Of a stretch of 64,000 nt of DNA, positions 44,001 through 55,624 are shown piece by piece (position 1 is the first letter of the stretch; every line of letters begins with the position of its first letter). The notes under the pieces were generated by a model. That model saw nothing but the letters and a program-made list of their open reading frames with translations. It was not told where the DNA came from and ran no database searches. The DNA comes from Neodiprion pinetum (Eukaryota; Arthropoda; Insecta; Hymenoptera; Diprionidae): assembly GCF_021155775.2 (NCBI RefSeq), contig NC_060235.2:34078607-34142606 (forward strand), in the 5' to 3' direction. The position numbers were made by a program, and so were the translations under genes.

Positions 44001-47000
44001 TTATTTTTCTATTTTTTTATCAGCGATCCATCGCTACGGAACTATATTCGTTGATATGAGCGTAGCAAATGGTATCCATCATCATTTGATTATCGCTATC
44101 GTATACAATGATAATTACAGAGTGATATAGATCAGGAAGGTCAGAATGATAAACGATTGGTACGTTTTTGTTCCGGAAGCATGTACGTTATTAATCGTTG
44201 ATTTAAGGCAAATGATTATTGACTACCGGATTATTATCTCCCGGTATTTACATGATATTTTATTTCACGCTTTACACGCTGTACGTGTCGAGCGATGTAT
44301 GTCGATTCGATATTACACTACGGATAACTGTCCGCGGAGTAGCTTTCTGGTTCGAAGCTCTGCTTCATGGTGGAATAAAATATTCATACGCTTACGCGCA
44401 TAGTTGATTGATTACCTTCTCACCCCGACTAGAAAGCCTTTCGACCTTTTCTCCGAGGGGAAATATGAAGCGCGTCGTCCGGGAGCCAGAGACGTCCTCA
44501 TCGCTTATTGGCTGGCTAGATCCTCCGAAGTCTTTATTTATACCTCGCGTAATTTTATACCGGCGAAGGCGAGTCTTCGGAGCTTCTCCGCGTCCGGGTC
44601 AAGGTCCGTTTTTCGACCTGATTTAGCCAAGGCAATCATCATCGTTACGAGGGAGAATGCAAATTTTTTTCAATTTTATTATTTTTATCGATCACACTTT
44701 CGTGTAGAATTGAAGGAATTATGATTATATAATTTCTCCGAATCATCTCACGAACCGTCGGAAATTTAGACGAAAAGCTTGTCGGCAGCAGGATTTTTCA
44801 ATTTCTGAAAAGATGAGTTGTGCTTTTATGAGAATATAACAAGAGATACATCGTCTCGATTTTTCAAAGGTCACACAGCCGACGCTCAATTTCCCTCGAA
44901 TCGGGATTTTTTATCAAACCTGTTGATATACAGCTCCACCCAAAGCAATTTCGCCACGTTCAACTTATATCGTGAGAAAGCGTGGCGCTAAACGGAAGCT
45001 CGCGGGCATGGTTTTTGGCCTGGTGATCTCGCAGTGGAGTCTGAACTTAAGAGACGCCCTGATCGATCGCCCACCCCAATCACACCTACGTCGATTTCCG
45101 GCCCGCTGTCACTTCGCGGTAAACATTATTCTCCATTTTTACACCCTCCGCAGCTCCCGAGAACCTTCGCAGAAATATCCGGCATACTATTTGGACGCAA
45201 TGTAGTACATTTTCACACTCCCCGCATATTTTCCACTCCCCGAAAGAAAATTCAGCGAATTCTGTATATTATATACACGCACTGCTGATATGGAAACCTA
45301 AAACGTCGAAAATTTCGTGTATACAAATGTGCACTTCTTCTTATATATTCGACATCTGTATTGTATATAAAAAGAGAGGGAGAATAAGTAGATCATACTT
45401 AACTTTGGTTTTCAAATTATTGAGCTTATACATACGATAATTCGGCAATACTATACAGTGCATGATTACGAAAAGATTCGTTTAACAGACTAAAAATTTC
45501 GAAAAGATTTCGGTTTAACGGAAAAGTGATGAGAAAAATAACTCGGGTTAATGAGTAAAATCACATTAATTTAAATCAACGAAACGTTTCTTTAGCCTGA
45601 TTTGATAAATTCAATACGATTTTTTCTTTTGCAAGATGTATTTTTGAATTCCTCGACCTGAATTAAAATGTGGCTGGCGAGATTGTTGAGTAATCGAGTA
45701 GCTGGTTACTTTGGAATTCTCAGTGGGTCTCGAGTTTTAAGAATTTGCAAAGAAAAATAGCCGCCACGAAGTGCGACCGTATAAGATTAATTAGATTTAA
45801 ACCGCGGCATTCGCCGTTCCGCCGGGCGTCGTTAAGTCACCCAAGTTTTCACCGAGAGGCAAAAGCTCGGCCCTCGAGGCAGCTAACCGAGTGTTATTGA
45901 TTGCTTCGTACGATCGGGCAGCACCTACACCTTAACTTAACAGATAATAAATCAAAAATTTTCAACCCGCCGACCTAAACGCCGTCTTACTTGGCTGCAT
46001 TTTTTACACTCGCTGCCGGGCTGCTGCGACGACTCGACCAACTTGCTTCGAACAAATACGGCATCGTTTCTAATTCGCTCCAGCTTTTCTCGCGGCGTTC
46101 ATCCACCTACCTTCGTTAGCATTATCCTCCGCGCTCGTGTCGGTCACTGCGAAAGTTTACTCGTCTCGTAAATTAACACAAGAGGAAGCTATTTTCATCC
46201 GGCGCATTCCCTAGGACTTATTTAAAAAATTATACGTTGTGGAATAGCTTCACCGTGGGACGAATAATAATTAATTTCTCGTTCAATTATACAGACTTAT
46301 TAAATGGACAAAAAATTCGTACTCGAATTAGCTTGAGTTCGTGTAAAATGTAATTTAAAATTGGGGTATAGTCATTGTTGAGAATGAAATAAATCACCTC
46401 TTATCCTGCGCTGGAAATACTTCATACGAAACACCTACCCCTCGGGTTTTTCCTTGAAATTATTCACCTTGCACATGCAGGAAACCGACCTGCTCATGTA
46501 ACACGATTCGGATGGAAACGGTTTTTCTATATTGCCTTCCGTGGTTAATCTACGGCTCAGCGATCGTTTCGGTTCTTCTTGATAATTAAAAGTTGATTAA
46601 ACCTTTAGGGGTTTTACGGCTTTCAGCAAGCTTTTGTACTCTTGCGGAATAATTTTATATAATTCAATAAAATATCTCGAAACTCTGACTGGCTTAAGCT
46701 GACTGCCAACTACGGACTGCGTGTAGGAAAATGTTTGAAAACGTTCTTTTCTTCTGTTCTTTCAATTTATATCAAAGTTGGGTCGGTTCAAATCTCTTTC
46801 AAGGTCGTAGAGTTTCTTCTTTTTTTTTTTTATAGAAGGCGAACGGTGAAAGAGAACCTTCAGTTCATTTTTCGTGATCGTCGTTACGGACCAGAGGAGA
46901 TTTGTTGGATCGAGGGAGAAATGGAAATTTCAGGATAAAGTGAGGAGGGAGATTTGGAAAGCTGGCGCGAACTCTTGTTTATTCACTTATACTTGCGAGC

Positions 47001-48200
47001 ATTTACATTTCGGCTCTGTTTTACGATTTATAATTTCCAACAATTCATAAGCTTTTCTCTGCCGCTGAAACGTGCCTTTGTTTCCTGTCTGCACGGTTGT
47101 TTTCAGCCGTAATTTGATATACCATACTCGTCAAGCAAAAGCAGAGACGAGTCGTTACGTTTGACGTTTCATCACGCAACAATTTCTCCATGAAATTGCC
47201 CCGTCGTTTTAAATAGAGTAAATGTAACTACGCATGTTAGGTCGCGGTTGTACAACTGAATCCAACGAATTGGATATTTGAAAATGAAAATGTATGTATT
47301 CAGAAACTTTTACAGAAATCTTTCAGGCTTGGATGAATTCAGGGAAAACATTATCTTAAAAATATTCAACGAACAAATTCCAACTCTGAGACAAAATTTG
47401 TAATATCATTTTAGCGCTCGTTAGCTAATTCAAATCAAATGAAACGGCGACTGGAGTTGCTGAACGATTTATTCGCATTCGCCTGTGTCAGAAAATTTGA
47501 GATCTCAATTAGCTAGATTCACTAACACGGTACGTGTGTAAAGCAAGAGCGATAAAAGGGAAAAAAAGAAATCGCTTAATGTTAAACGTTTCGCAGTAGA
47601 ACAACCAACGCGTCGGACTTGCCGGCAGGGAATTTCTCCCGCGTTTAGTCGGACGCCAAATCGTTTCACCCGTCTGACTATCCGCGAAATTACTACTTGC
47701 TGTGCGTCGGCTTCCACGTTGACTCGCGTCACTGCGTGGGGGAATCGTGTGACATTTTCTTAGGTTTCGGCTTATAATTAAACGGTGTACGGTCATTTTT
47801 ATCATAATTTAGTCTTCACAAGAGTGAGAAGAAACCTTTAAATTCTTTTGTGTTTTGAATTAAAAAAATTGCACGAAATTTGAACAACATCGATTTGTCG
47901 TTACGAGTACCTAAGTAAGGAAAATTGTGAATATCGCCAATTTCGAAAGCTGCACATACACGAGTGCAAGGTGTGTGCGAAAGTTTTACTTTCTTAAGTT
48001 CACAAATAAACGATTCGAATAAATTGTGCGTCATTAAGTCTAGAGACTGTTGAGACCGAAAAGCTGTAAAAAACATTGATATAATGAATTTCTATAACTT
48101 CGCAATGAAAGTATCTGGGAACAGATTAAAGTCCGGAGAAGCCGAACGGCGTACACAAGCAGCATGCCTCAGAATACGATGAATGGAAATGTATAAAATG
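38001..48200. other. Gene-free stretch upstream of the ZP gene
   Basis: No coding region can be supported here. The sequence is AT-rich in 38.0-39.5 and 40.4-41.9 kb and more mixed elsewhere. The longest open frames (about 110-145 codons) show no domain, and several run over low-complexity sequence. It contains the degenerate short tandem repeats at 40420-40830. Confidence 0.5.
40420..40830. repeat. Degenerate 15-16-base tandem repeat in both orientations
   Basis: Between about 40585 and 40690 successive units resemble TTTCTGTATTTCGAC (for example TTTCTATATTTTGTC, TTTTCTGTACTTGAAC, TTTCCACATTTTCAAA). The sequence before it (about 40425-40540) looks like the same unit on the other strand (GAAAATATAGAAAG, GTCAAAAAATCGAAG, GATTAGAAAGATCG). 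The 145-codon plus-strand open frame across it is explained by the repeat. Confidence 0.5.
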
Positions 48201-48650
48201 TGGAAATTTCCAGGCGCAGAGCGTCGTTTCCGGGACAATGGATCTAGGATTGAAAAGCCGCAGCCAGAATTCGGCGGTGTCCTGCCAGAGATATGTATCA
48301 CCATGGTCTGACGGAGAAGGCTTGCAACGGACAGTTAACAGGATGCTGCAGGTCGGTGTCGGTTGTTCTATGGCGAATCATTCGGACGGACATTTCGGAG
48401 ACGGAGGGATGTACGGACGAAGAAAGAGTGAGCCTCGTCCTGCCGGTCGAGAGGGTTGGGAATTCGAACCTTGATGTGAATCCTCGCGCGTATCTGACCC
48501 TCGAAGGACCTGCCGAGGGAATGGACTCAACTTTTGAAGTACACTTGAACTCCTCGGGTGGATGGATATGGAAAGACGATAGGAATAAACAGGCCTCGCT
48601 TTTTCTTCTGCAGGTATGTATATATATGCGTACATGTGTATGTTAGACTG

Positions 48651-49241
48651 TTGTTTTTTCAAAATTCACGTTGAAAATATTGTTCCAAATGACGAAGAAA
48701 GAATAATGTCAAAGTTTGACCTCTTAATATTAATATTTAGTTGTCCATCATCGTGACTTTCTATTTCTCATTTAAATAACACGGGGAATTTTTTTTTTAA
48801 TTTTGGAATTATATAGCTCATCAACGCATCAGGGTATTGATAAGACTAGAATGTATTTTTGTAGGGAATTGAGCTCTTTGCAAAAAGGTCTCTTATCATT
48901 TCATAATGATGAGCCTACTCTTTCAAAAGTAATTTAAAGTCAAAGGTCAATCTTAAATAACTTTTGAAAGAGTAGATTGAAAGATGATAAAATGAGAACA
49001 GACCTTTTTTCCAGAGAGTTTAATTCCCTACAAAAATACGTTCTGGTCTTATCAATACACTAATGGGTTGTCGAATTATTAAATTCCAAAGTTCAAAAAA
49101 CAATTTTCCCCTATTATTTAAATGGGAAATAGAAAATCGCGATGAAGCACCTCTAAACATTCACATTAAGAGCTCGAACTTTGACAGCATCCTTCTGTCG
49201 TCATTCGGAACAATATTTTCAACTTGAGTTTCGAAAAAAAA
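48651..49241. mobile_element. Foldback element with arms of about 290 bases
   Basis: Left blocks GTTGAAAATATTGTTCC, TTTCTATTTCTCATTTAAAT, GTATTGATAAGAC, TATTTTTGTAGGGAATT and CTACTCTTTCAAAAGT all recur inverted on the right with few changes. The two arms meet near 48,945, so the element is almost a perfect large palindrome. No transposase-like frame. It begins about 36 bases after a possible splice donor at 48,614. Confidence 0.85.
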
Positions 49242-49300
49242 TCGTCCATTTTTTTATACTGTCCAGTATACCTACGTATATGTAATATGAGTTTCCACCG

Positions 49301-49323
49301 CCCCCCCCCCCCCCCCCCCCCCC
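49301..49323. repeat. Poly-C tract
   Basis: An uninterrupted run of 23 C on the plus strand. Length in the assembly may be inexact, as is usual for such tracts. Confidence 0.95.
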
Positions 49324-52049
49324 GCAAATAACCAGGCCGACGTGTTGTCTTCGCTCCTCGACGGCTCGACGAAAGAAATAAACTACTACTCGTCTATACC
49401 GGGGCGTCGTTTACGGTTATCTCGAACCCTGGCTTGCGGTCCTTTAGGGGTATTCTTTCTGAGATCCCTGCATCGAATTCCCGTTAGGAATACGCCGCAG
49501 CAAGGAAAAAAGCGCTGTTTTGGTTCTTTGGCTTATATACGTTTTTCTCCGCCTCTTTCCGCAGTTTTCCTTTACTTTAGTAGGTGAAGAGAGGGAAGGA
49601 GCGGAAAGAGAGCGAAGTTTGTGCTTTATCGAACAGCTGCAGCCTATCGCTGATATAGATACGACTCGCGAAACTGCCGAATATCTATAACACGAAGGTA
49701 TATTTACGCCCGGAACACCGAAGCGTCGGTATAACAATTTCCGGAACTGGAGGCGAAATTGAGCTGGAAAGATTTCTCCGGCGGTGTTACGCCCGCGTTT
49801 CTAATGCAAATTTATTCAAATTCGCAGTACTTGTATAAGTCGCGATTCCCGGTGCGTGTGTACATCGCTATTTGTACACCGTACGGAATTCGAAGAAGTA
49901 CTTTGAGCAAAGTTTCGGGCGGCGTCCATCTCTTGCAGCCTGGCGGTTACGCACTCAGGGGTTTTGATATACTGACCGAAATACCGGGGCTGGATGCCGC
50001 GGGAAGACCCAAAAATTCAACACGCGTATATAACCGAAGCCCTCTGTTGACTGACGATGAAAAGTTTCGCGGTGGAGGGCAGCAGCTGCTTCCCAAAGAG
50101 ATGAAAGAGAGGAAGAAAACTTGCGGAGAACCTCTCCGTGCCCCGATTCTTTCCCTCCTCCCCATTCCCGCAACCATCGCCTCGAAACTCTAACTTTTAC
50201 GATGAAAAATCTTGATTAAAAGGGAACCGTATTTTTCTAGCACCTTCTGATTTATATCTCGTAGCTCCGCACACGGTTCGCCTCCCTCAAACAGAGAATT
50301 ACCGAACACAGATCATTACATTCTCCGCTGCTCCCCGAGTCACAGCTATAACGGGGAATTTTCAAGAAGGTGGAATCGTCGCTCCTTCGGCGAATTAATT
50401 GCCTGCACTTGAAATATTTTATCTCGAGCCACAGCGACGTTCACGTGCGCACGTTTCCTGCGGAGGATTTCGAGGACGCAGACCACCGGAATTAGCGGGA
50501 AACAGCCAGACCCGGAAACTATGTTGCCTTGTACCTCGGCAAGACCCTCGTACCGAGTTCCTGAGAGTCCACTGACACGCGTATCAACCCTGGGAAAAGC
50601 CTCGGAGCGGCGATCCTGTCGCGGTCATCTCGACCTCCGGACGGTCTAATTTCGTCAGGGTCTTTGTGTCTTTATTTATTTTTTATCTTGCCAATTACAG
50701 ACCGGTAAGTTTCGTGCCGGACGTCGCGTGCGAATGGATGAGAGTCTACAGACAATTGTCAGGGTATATAATAACGATAACTGAAATTTGTCTATTGTTG
50801 TACTTTTGACACATTCGTAGTCGAAAAATTTTCCACGCGGAATATTACTGTTGCAAATTACCAGAAATAAAATTATATTTAATTCAGATAAATTACCGAT
50901 CCTGGCCCAACATTTCGACAAGATCTTGAGAACTTTCACCAAGAGTAAACGAAAGCTGTGAGAGAAGAACTTTTTTGTACATCTTACATCGGATATATTT
51001 TCCTTTTTCATCGTTGGCGCGCGGCTGTACAAACGGAAAATTGTCAACTTGCACATCAGCTTGCGGAATCCGATTGTTGTGGAATTTGTGTAAACCAATG
51101 TTTATTTATTCAGTTTCACTCTTCAGAAGCCGTCGACATTACCGAGTGCGATTTTCTATCCCCATGCCAATCGTGAAACTAAATTTCAACTATCATCAAA
51201 CTTTCAGCGAGTCAATCAATGGATCAAACTGGCAAATTCACCACTTTGTTATATCGATGAATTTTTAAATTGTAAAATACGTTGCTTGATTATAGTTACT
51301 TTGACCCTGTCACCGGAATCCTTGAAATTCTTCGTTTAGTTTAACGTCAATCACGATTTCATCGCTTCGTTAGTACTGCAAAAACATTTGCTAAAGTATT
51401 ATAGTTACAAAATATTTACTGCAAAATAAAGTTGAAACAGATTACATACAGAATGTTAACAGCTTCTAGTCAGCCGATAGCAAATAACCCTATTGGGAAT
51501 TTTCAACGGTCAATTATTGACTCGGTGTATTCACCAGGAAAAAGTATAACCAAATGTCTATAATAATAACGTAACCTCCTAAGGGCATCGAGTAACCGGT
51601 ACTCTACAAAAGTTTACACAAAATTTGTTCTTTTGTCTACCGTTCTCTCATTACTTTGCGAAAAACATGAACAAGGGTTCAAACATCGTTTAAACCCATT
51701 ACATAGTTCAAAAATATATTATTGTAAGGGAGGGGTGGGGGGAGGAGGAGGAGGAGAGGGTTCGGAAAATTTTACCGAGTCAGTTTTCGATAAACTTGAA
51801 GTATTAATTAAATAACGCTGTTTTGAGTCAGGTATGAAAATGTCCATAAAATAAATAACTGGAGCCAATTTCGAAAAACTACGCTTACTTGTGAGGTCGC
51901 TGACTTGAAATCTTCCTAAGACCGCTCAAATATCAAAGGCAACAAAATCGATGTCGACCAGTGTTACGATAACGATTGTCAATCGATCATCAGAATCGTC
52001 GATATTCTGCAAAATTTCATCGCTAACCGGTATTCAACGACGCAGTCCG
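49324..52049. other. Gene-free stretch
   Basis: No supported gene. It includes a G-rich purine stretch at about 51728-51760. The 144-codon plus-strand frame at 49759-50193 lacks any recognisable domain and starts with a non-ATG codon. Confidence 0.45.
51728..51760 (+). repeat. G-rich purine tract
   Basis: G runs followed by GGA repeats (GGGAGGGGTGGGGGGAGGAG and onward). It has four or more G runs close together, so a G-quadruplex is possible on the plus strand. Confidence 0.8.
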
Positions 52050-52640
52050 CGGACGCATCGGTTCGGATCCCTTTTTCGGCCCACCCCGTAGATCGCCGCC
52101 TCCACCTCCCGACTCGGACGAGGGAGCGGCGGAGGAGGGCCGACGGGGATGTTCCGGGGGCGGCGCAGGCGCGGGGGTATCGACCTGGGGCCCGGGGCGA
52201 CTCCCTCACGGTTCTTGGCCGTAGCTCACTGCTTCACCGTGCGACTAGTGGGTAGTACACACACACGACATAGGTAAGTCGAACCGAAAGCATCTCTCCA
52301 CTGTCCAGGAGCACCTGGTAGAACCTGAGGGCTATTTGAACGTACGGAGAAGTCGGACCGAGGCTTGCGGGACGGATATTTGACGGTGTAAGTCCGAGGG
52401 TGCAGGTCTTGTTCAACGGTGGCGGCGGCGGCGGCCGCACAAAACAGTGTTTCGAGTGCGCAGGCGACCGCCGCCGTCACTACGCAGCCGTGGCACGCTG
52501 GACGAACGAATTCACGTGATCTTATCCTCGGGGCAACGCCGTCTTTTCTTCGATCTGCAAGCCGAGTATTTTTGAAAAATTTATAACCGGCGAATATTGA
52601 CCGCAAAGAATTGCCAAGTGTGCGACCTTCGATACGTAAG
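52050..52640 (+). promoter_or_regulatory. GC/CpG-rich island, possible promoter and 5' exon of an unseen plus-strand gene
   Basis: The region is sharply GC-richer than everything around it, with a block at 52.06-52.21 kb, a GGC trinucleotide run near 52421-52436 and many CpG. Two consensus donors on the plus strand, ATAG|GTAAGT at 52273 and GATAC|GTAAGT at 52635, could end alternative first exons. No convincing coding frame is present, so any exon would be non-coding. The island could instead be a regulatory element, or the distal promoter of the minus-strand ZP gene. Confidence 0.35.
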
Positions 52641-55600
52641 TAAAACGTGACTCGGTCTACGCGGTCTTTTCAACCCTCCGTGCATTGTCGAAACAGTGAA
52701 AAGTGTCCAAATACACCGTCTGCAGTTTCGCCACGGCGACCTTTCTGAGAAATGGCCGATTCTGGCACCGAATCCAATCCTAAGACCGAGATTGAACTCG
52801 GCCCGATATACGCTTCAAGTCTCAATTCAAAACACGCTCCGGTCGAGTGTCTGGTCAAATTTTTATCCGTCGATAATTCGACAATTTTTTCGTATTTTCT
52901 GTATCACGAAGCTCGGTGATACGCCTTTACTTGTGGCTCGTATGGTGGATAATCGAAGTTCGATCTCGCCAAAACGACAATATCACTGAGCACGTTACTC
53001 CTTGTCATCGGTATTATTGAGAAAAAACAAAAAAAAACAAAAAGAAACAATTCCCACGTGTCAAATCAGTTTTCCTTTCGCGAGATTTGGAATTATCGTG
53101 GATTTGGTCACTTCTCGAGCATGGAAACGAACGGCAAATAGCTCTCAGGGTGTCCTCTTCTCTGTGTGAAACTCGTGAGACCATTTGCACTTTCCGGTTT
53201 ATACTCTATGGAATCAAGTGAGTTTTCAACAAAGTTAAGCTCCCACACCTTACCGTCAGCCGTTGTAAAGATTTTTACAAACAAAATTTGAAAAATTATA
53301 TAATTGACAACCTCATATTCCACTTATACCGGTCTCACGATGTTTCGCATCAAGTTTTTCTCAAACTTTTATTATACAGTGTAAACTAGTTCTAAGAATA
53401 ATTTCACTGCAATTATAATCACGTTACACTTATCCATTCAAGTCATCTCAGCATGGTTGTACTAATATTTATTTTCTGTGATACGATACTCACTCCATTT
53501 CTACACGTATGTATCTCAAATAACGGTTGATACAATTTCATAATATTTTGAACAATCGTCTCATAATATTTAGAACCATTAGTGTCGATCACTTACGATT
53601 AACTACATAATTTAATGTACGTACAGCTTAAGACGGTTTGCAAAATATTTAGTAATTCAGTATTCAGGCAAATTTCTGGGTTCTACGGTTTTCTGAAAGT
53701 AGCTAGAACGCTATTTCGTTAGTCTGAGTCAGGTTCCAGTGCGTGCAGCAAAACTGGAGGTCAAAGGGGAAAAAAGTAGAATCGATTTTTTTAAATCAAT
53801 TTTTTAGATCTCCAGTTTTTTCAAAAAACATTGGGAGGCGGCGAAAGCTGTATAGATCTATTTACACGAAACTATCAAAGTCTTGAATTTGTCTGCAAAT
53901 TAAATCACTGTTATCAAAGAAGCCTTAAAAAATACGCACAACAAATCACTTAAAAGTCTACAGGTTGTATCATTTGGGAGATGTAAGGATTATAAGTTTC
54001 CTTTGATTAATCGAGGTACGTTTGAAAATTGAAATGGCTAGAAAGAAACTGAGCGACACCGGCTTTCTTGTTCTCAGTTTTCTGCATTATATTGTATGAA
54101 AATCCGTCGGAAGTTCAGAATTAAATTTGCAGCTTTTAAACACGAGATAAAAATTTGTGGGCTTCGCCAAGTATGACGATGAAATACGTTGAACGAAATG
54201 TTTTGTTAATTCAAATAAACTCGCAGTTTCACTTGGTGACACAACTTATTATTCTGACCACTTTTTCAAATCAAATAACATTTCTTTCAACCGGGGGAAC
54301 ATTTCTATTGCCATCTCCGGTAAATCCGATAAATTCTTTGTCTGTGTGCACGAGGTTATCAACTCGTCCTAAAGGGTCCGCGTAAGATGTGTTTAGCGGT
54401 TAATATCCTGTGCACGAGATGCACGATTCTATCTCCATACTCCAGATTCTATCGTGTTTCAAGTTTGCGGATCATCGTGATAGGTATGAAAAGTTTCGCT
54501 CAAACTAGATTATCTGTAAAGCGGCTTATTCGTATCTTCCGTTTGTCGTCACTGCAACCTAAGAACTTGTGAATATTATTATTCACATGCTTCACTATCG
54601 TGAATTGCTGGAAAAGATAAATTCATAGGAACGAAAATTTCATCTGACAATTCAAAAATTGTGACGTATGTAGGAAAGCAGGGCTTGCATCGAGAAATGA
54701 AAATGCATGTTACAACGGTAAATGAAATCGATGAATAAGGAAGTGAGACGGAATCGGTTCGCTTCTTGTTTTCGAAAATTTCAGTGTAGAAACAAGCTGC
54801 AAATCATGGCTCGCATAATTTTTCTCTTCACGCGGTGCCATGAATTTTGCAGTTTAATCGAAAAGTGGAGAACGTCGAGAAACGGAGCAAGGCAATTTTT
54901 CCAGTGCCTTTCTTCGCGTGCAAAACTCGTACGAAATGGAAACATTTGTCAGCTACAAGATTTCCACGAACATTTGGCCTCGGGGTGATAAAGGTGGAAA
55001 ATTTAACGTTCCGTGGCAGGAAATAAAGCATTGCCTCTCGCACATATCCCGTAATAGGTAGCTGCTACCTCAGACATACGAAAGCTTCGTCGTAGAACGC
55101 ACGCAGGCTATCCTTGACAATTTATTTGCCAAATTGCCAACGTTACGTCAACGTTATACCGTACGTTCTTCGTCGCGTAGCAATATATATATTTGCCTCC
55201 CGCGAAATCTAGCCGGCGTAATATCCGCGCGTCTCGGCGTGCAATATTCCACCAGCCGTAATACGACTAACATGCAATAACGATTAGAATACGAGGACCA
55301 CTCGAGGCTGCGTCAGATCGTTACATAAGATCGTCGCTCTTTTCACGGGCCAGAGAACCCGGTAATGATCGTGATTAAATTTCGTCGCTGATCTTTCACG
55401 ATGGGTAACAGGTTGAAGATGCGTGACTACGTGTGAATATCTTGGGTCACGGAGTTTGCTAGACATTTTTCCCTTAGCTTTCAGCTTCGCAGAATACGCC
55501 GTTATTTTCATTTCCAGCTGGAAGGGAAAGCGGATATTGCTTTTCCGATGAATACGCGTGACGAAAAGCTTTGATCGGTGAGTGAATCCTTTCTTCCTGC

Positions 55601-55624
55601 AAAAAAAAAAAAAAAAAAAAAAAA
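55601..55624. repeat. Poly-A tract
   Basis: A run of 24 A on the plus strand. No target duplication or retrotransposon body was recognised around it, so it is called a simple repeat. Confidence 0.95.

Noticed and set aside
52226..52606. Minus-strand open frame of 126 codons in the GC-rich island
   Set aside because: Long open frames are expected in GC-rich DNA, and the Ala run comes from the GGC trinucleotide tract. The splice donors in the island are on the plus strand.
53745..53820. Short inverted repeat AAAACTGGAG / CTCCAGTTTT
   Set aside because: Arms are only about 10-12 bases with no matching flanks. Not enough to call an element.
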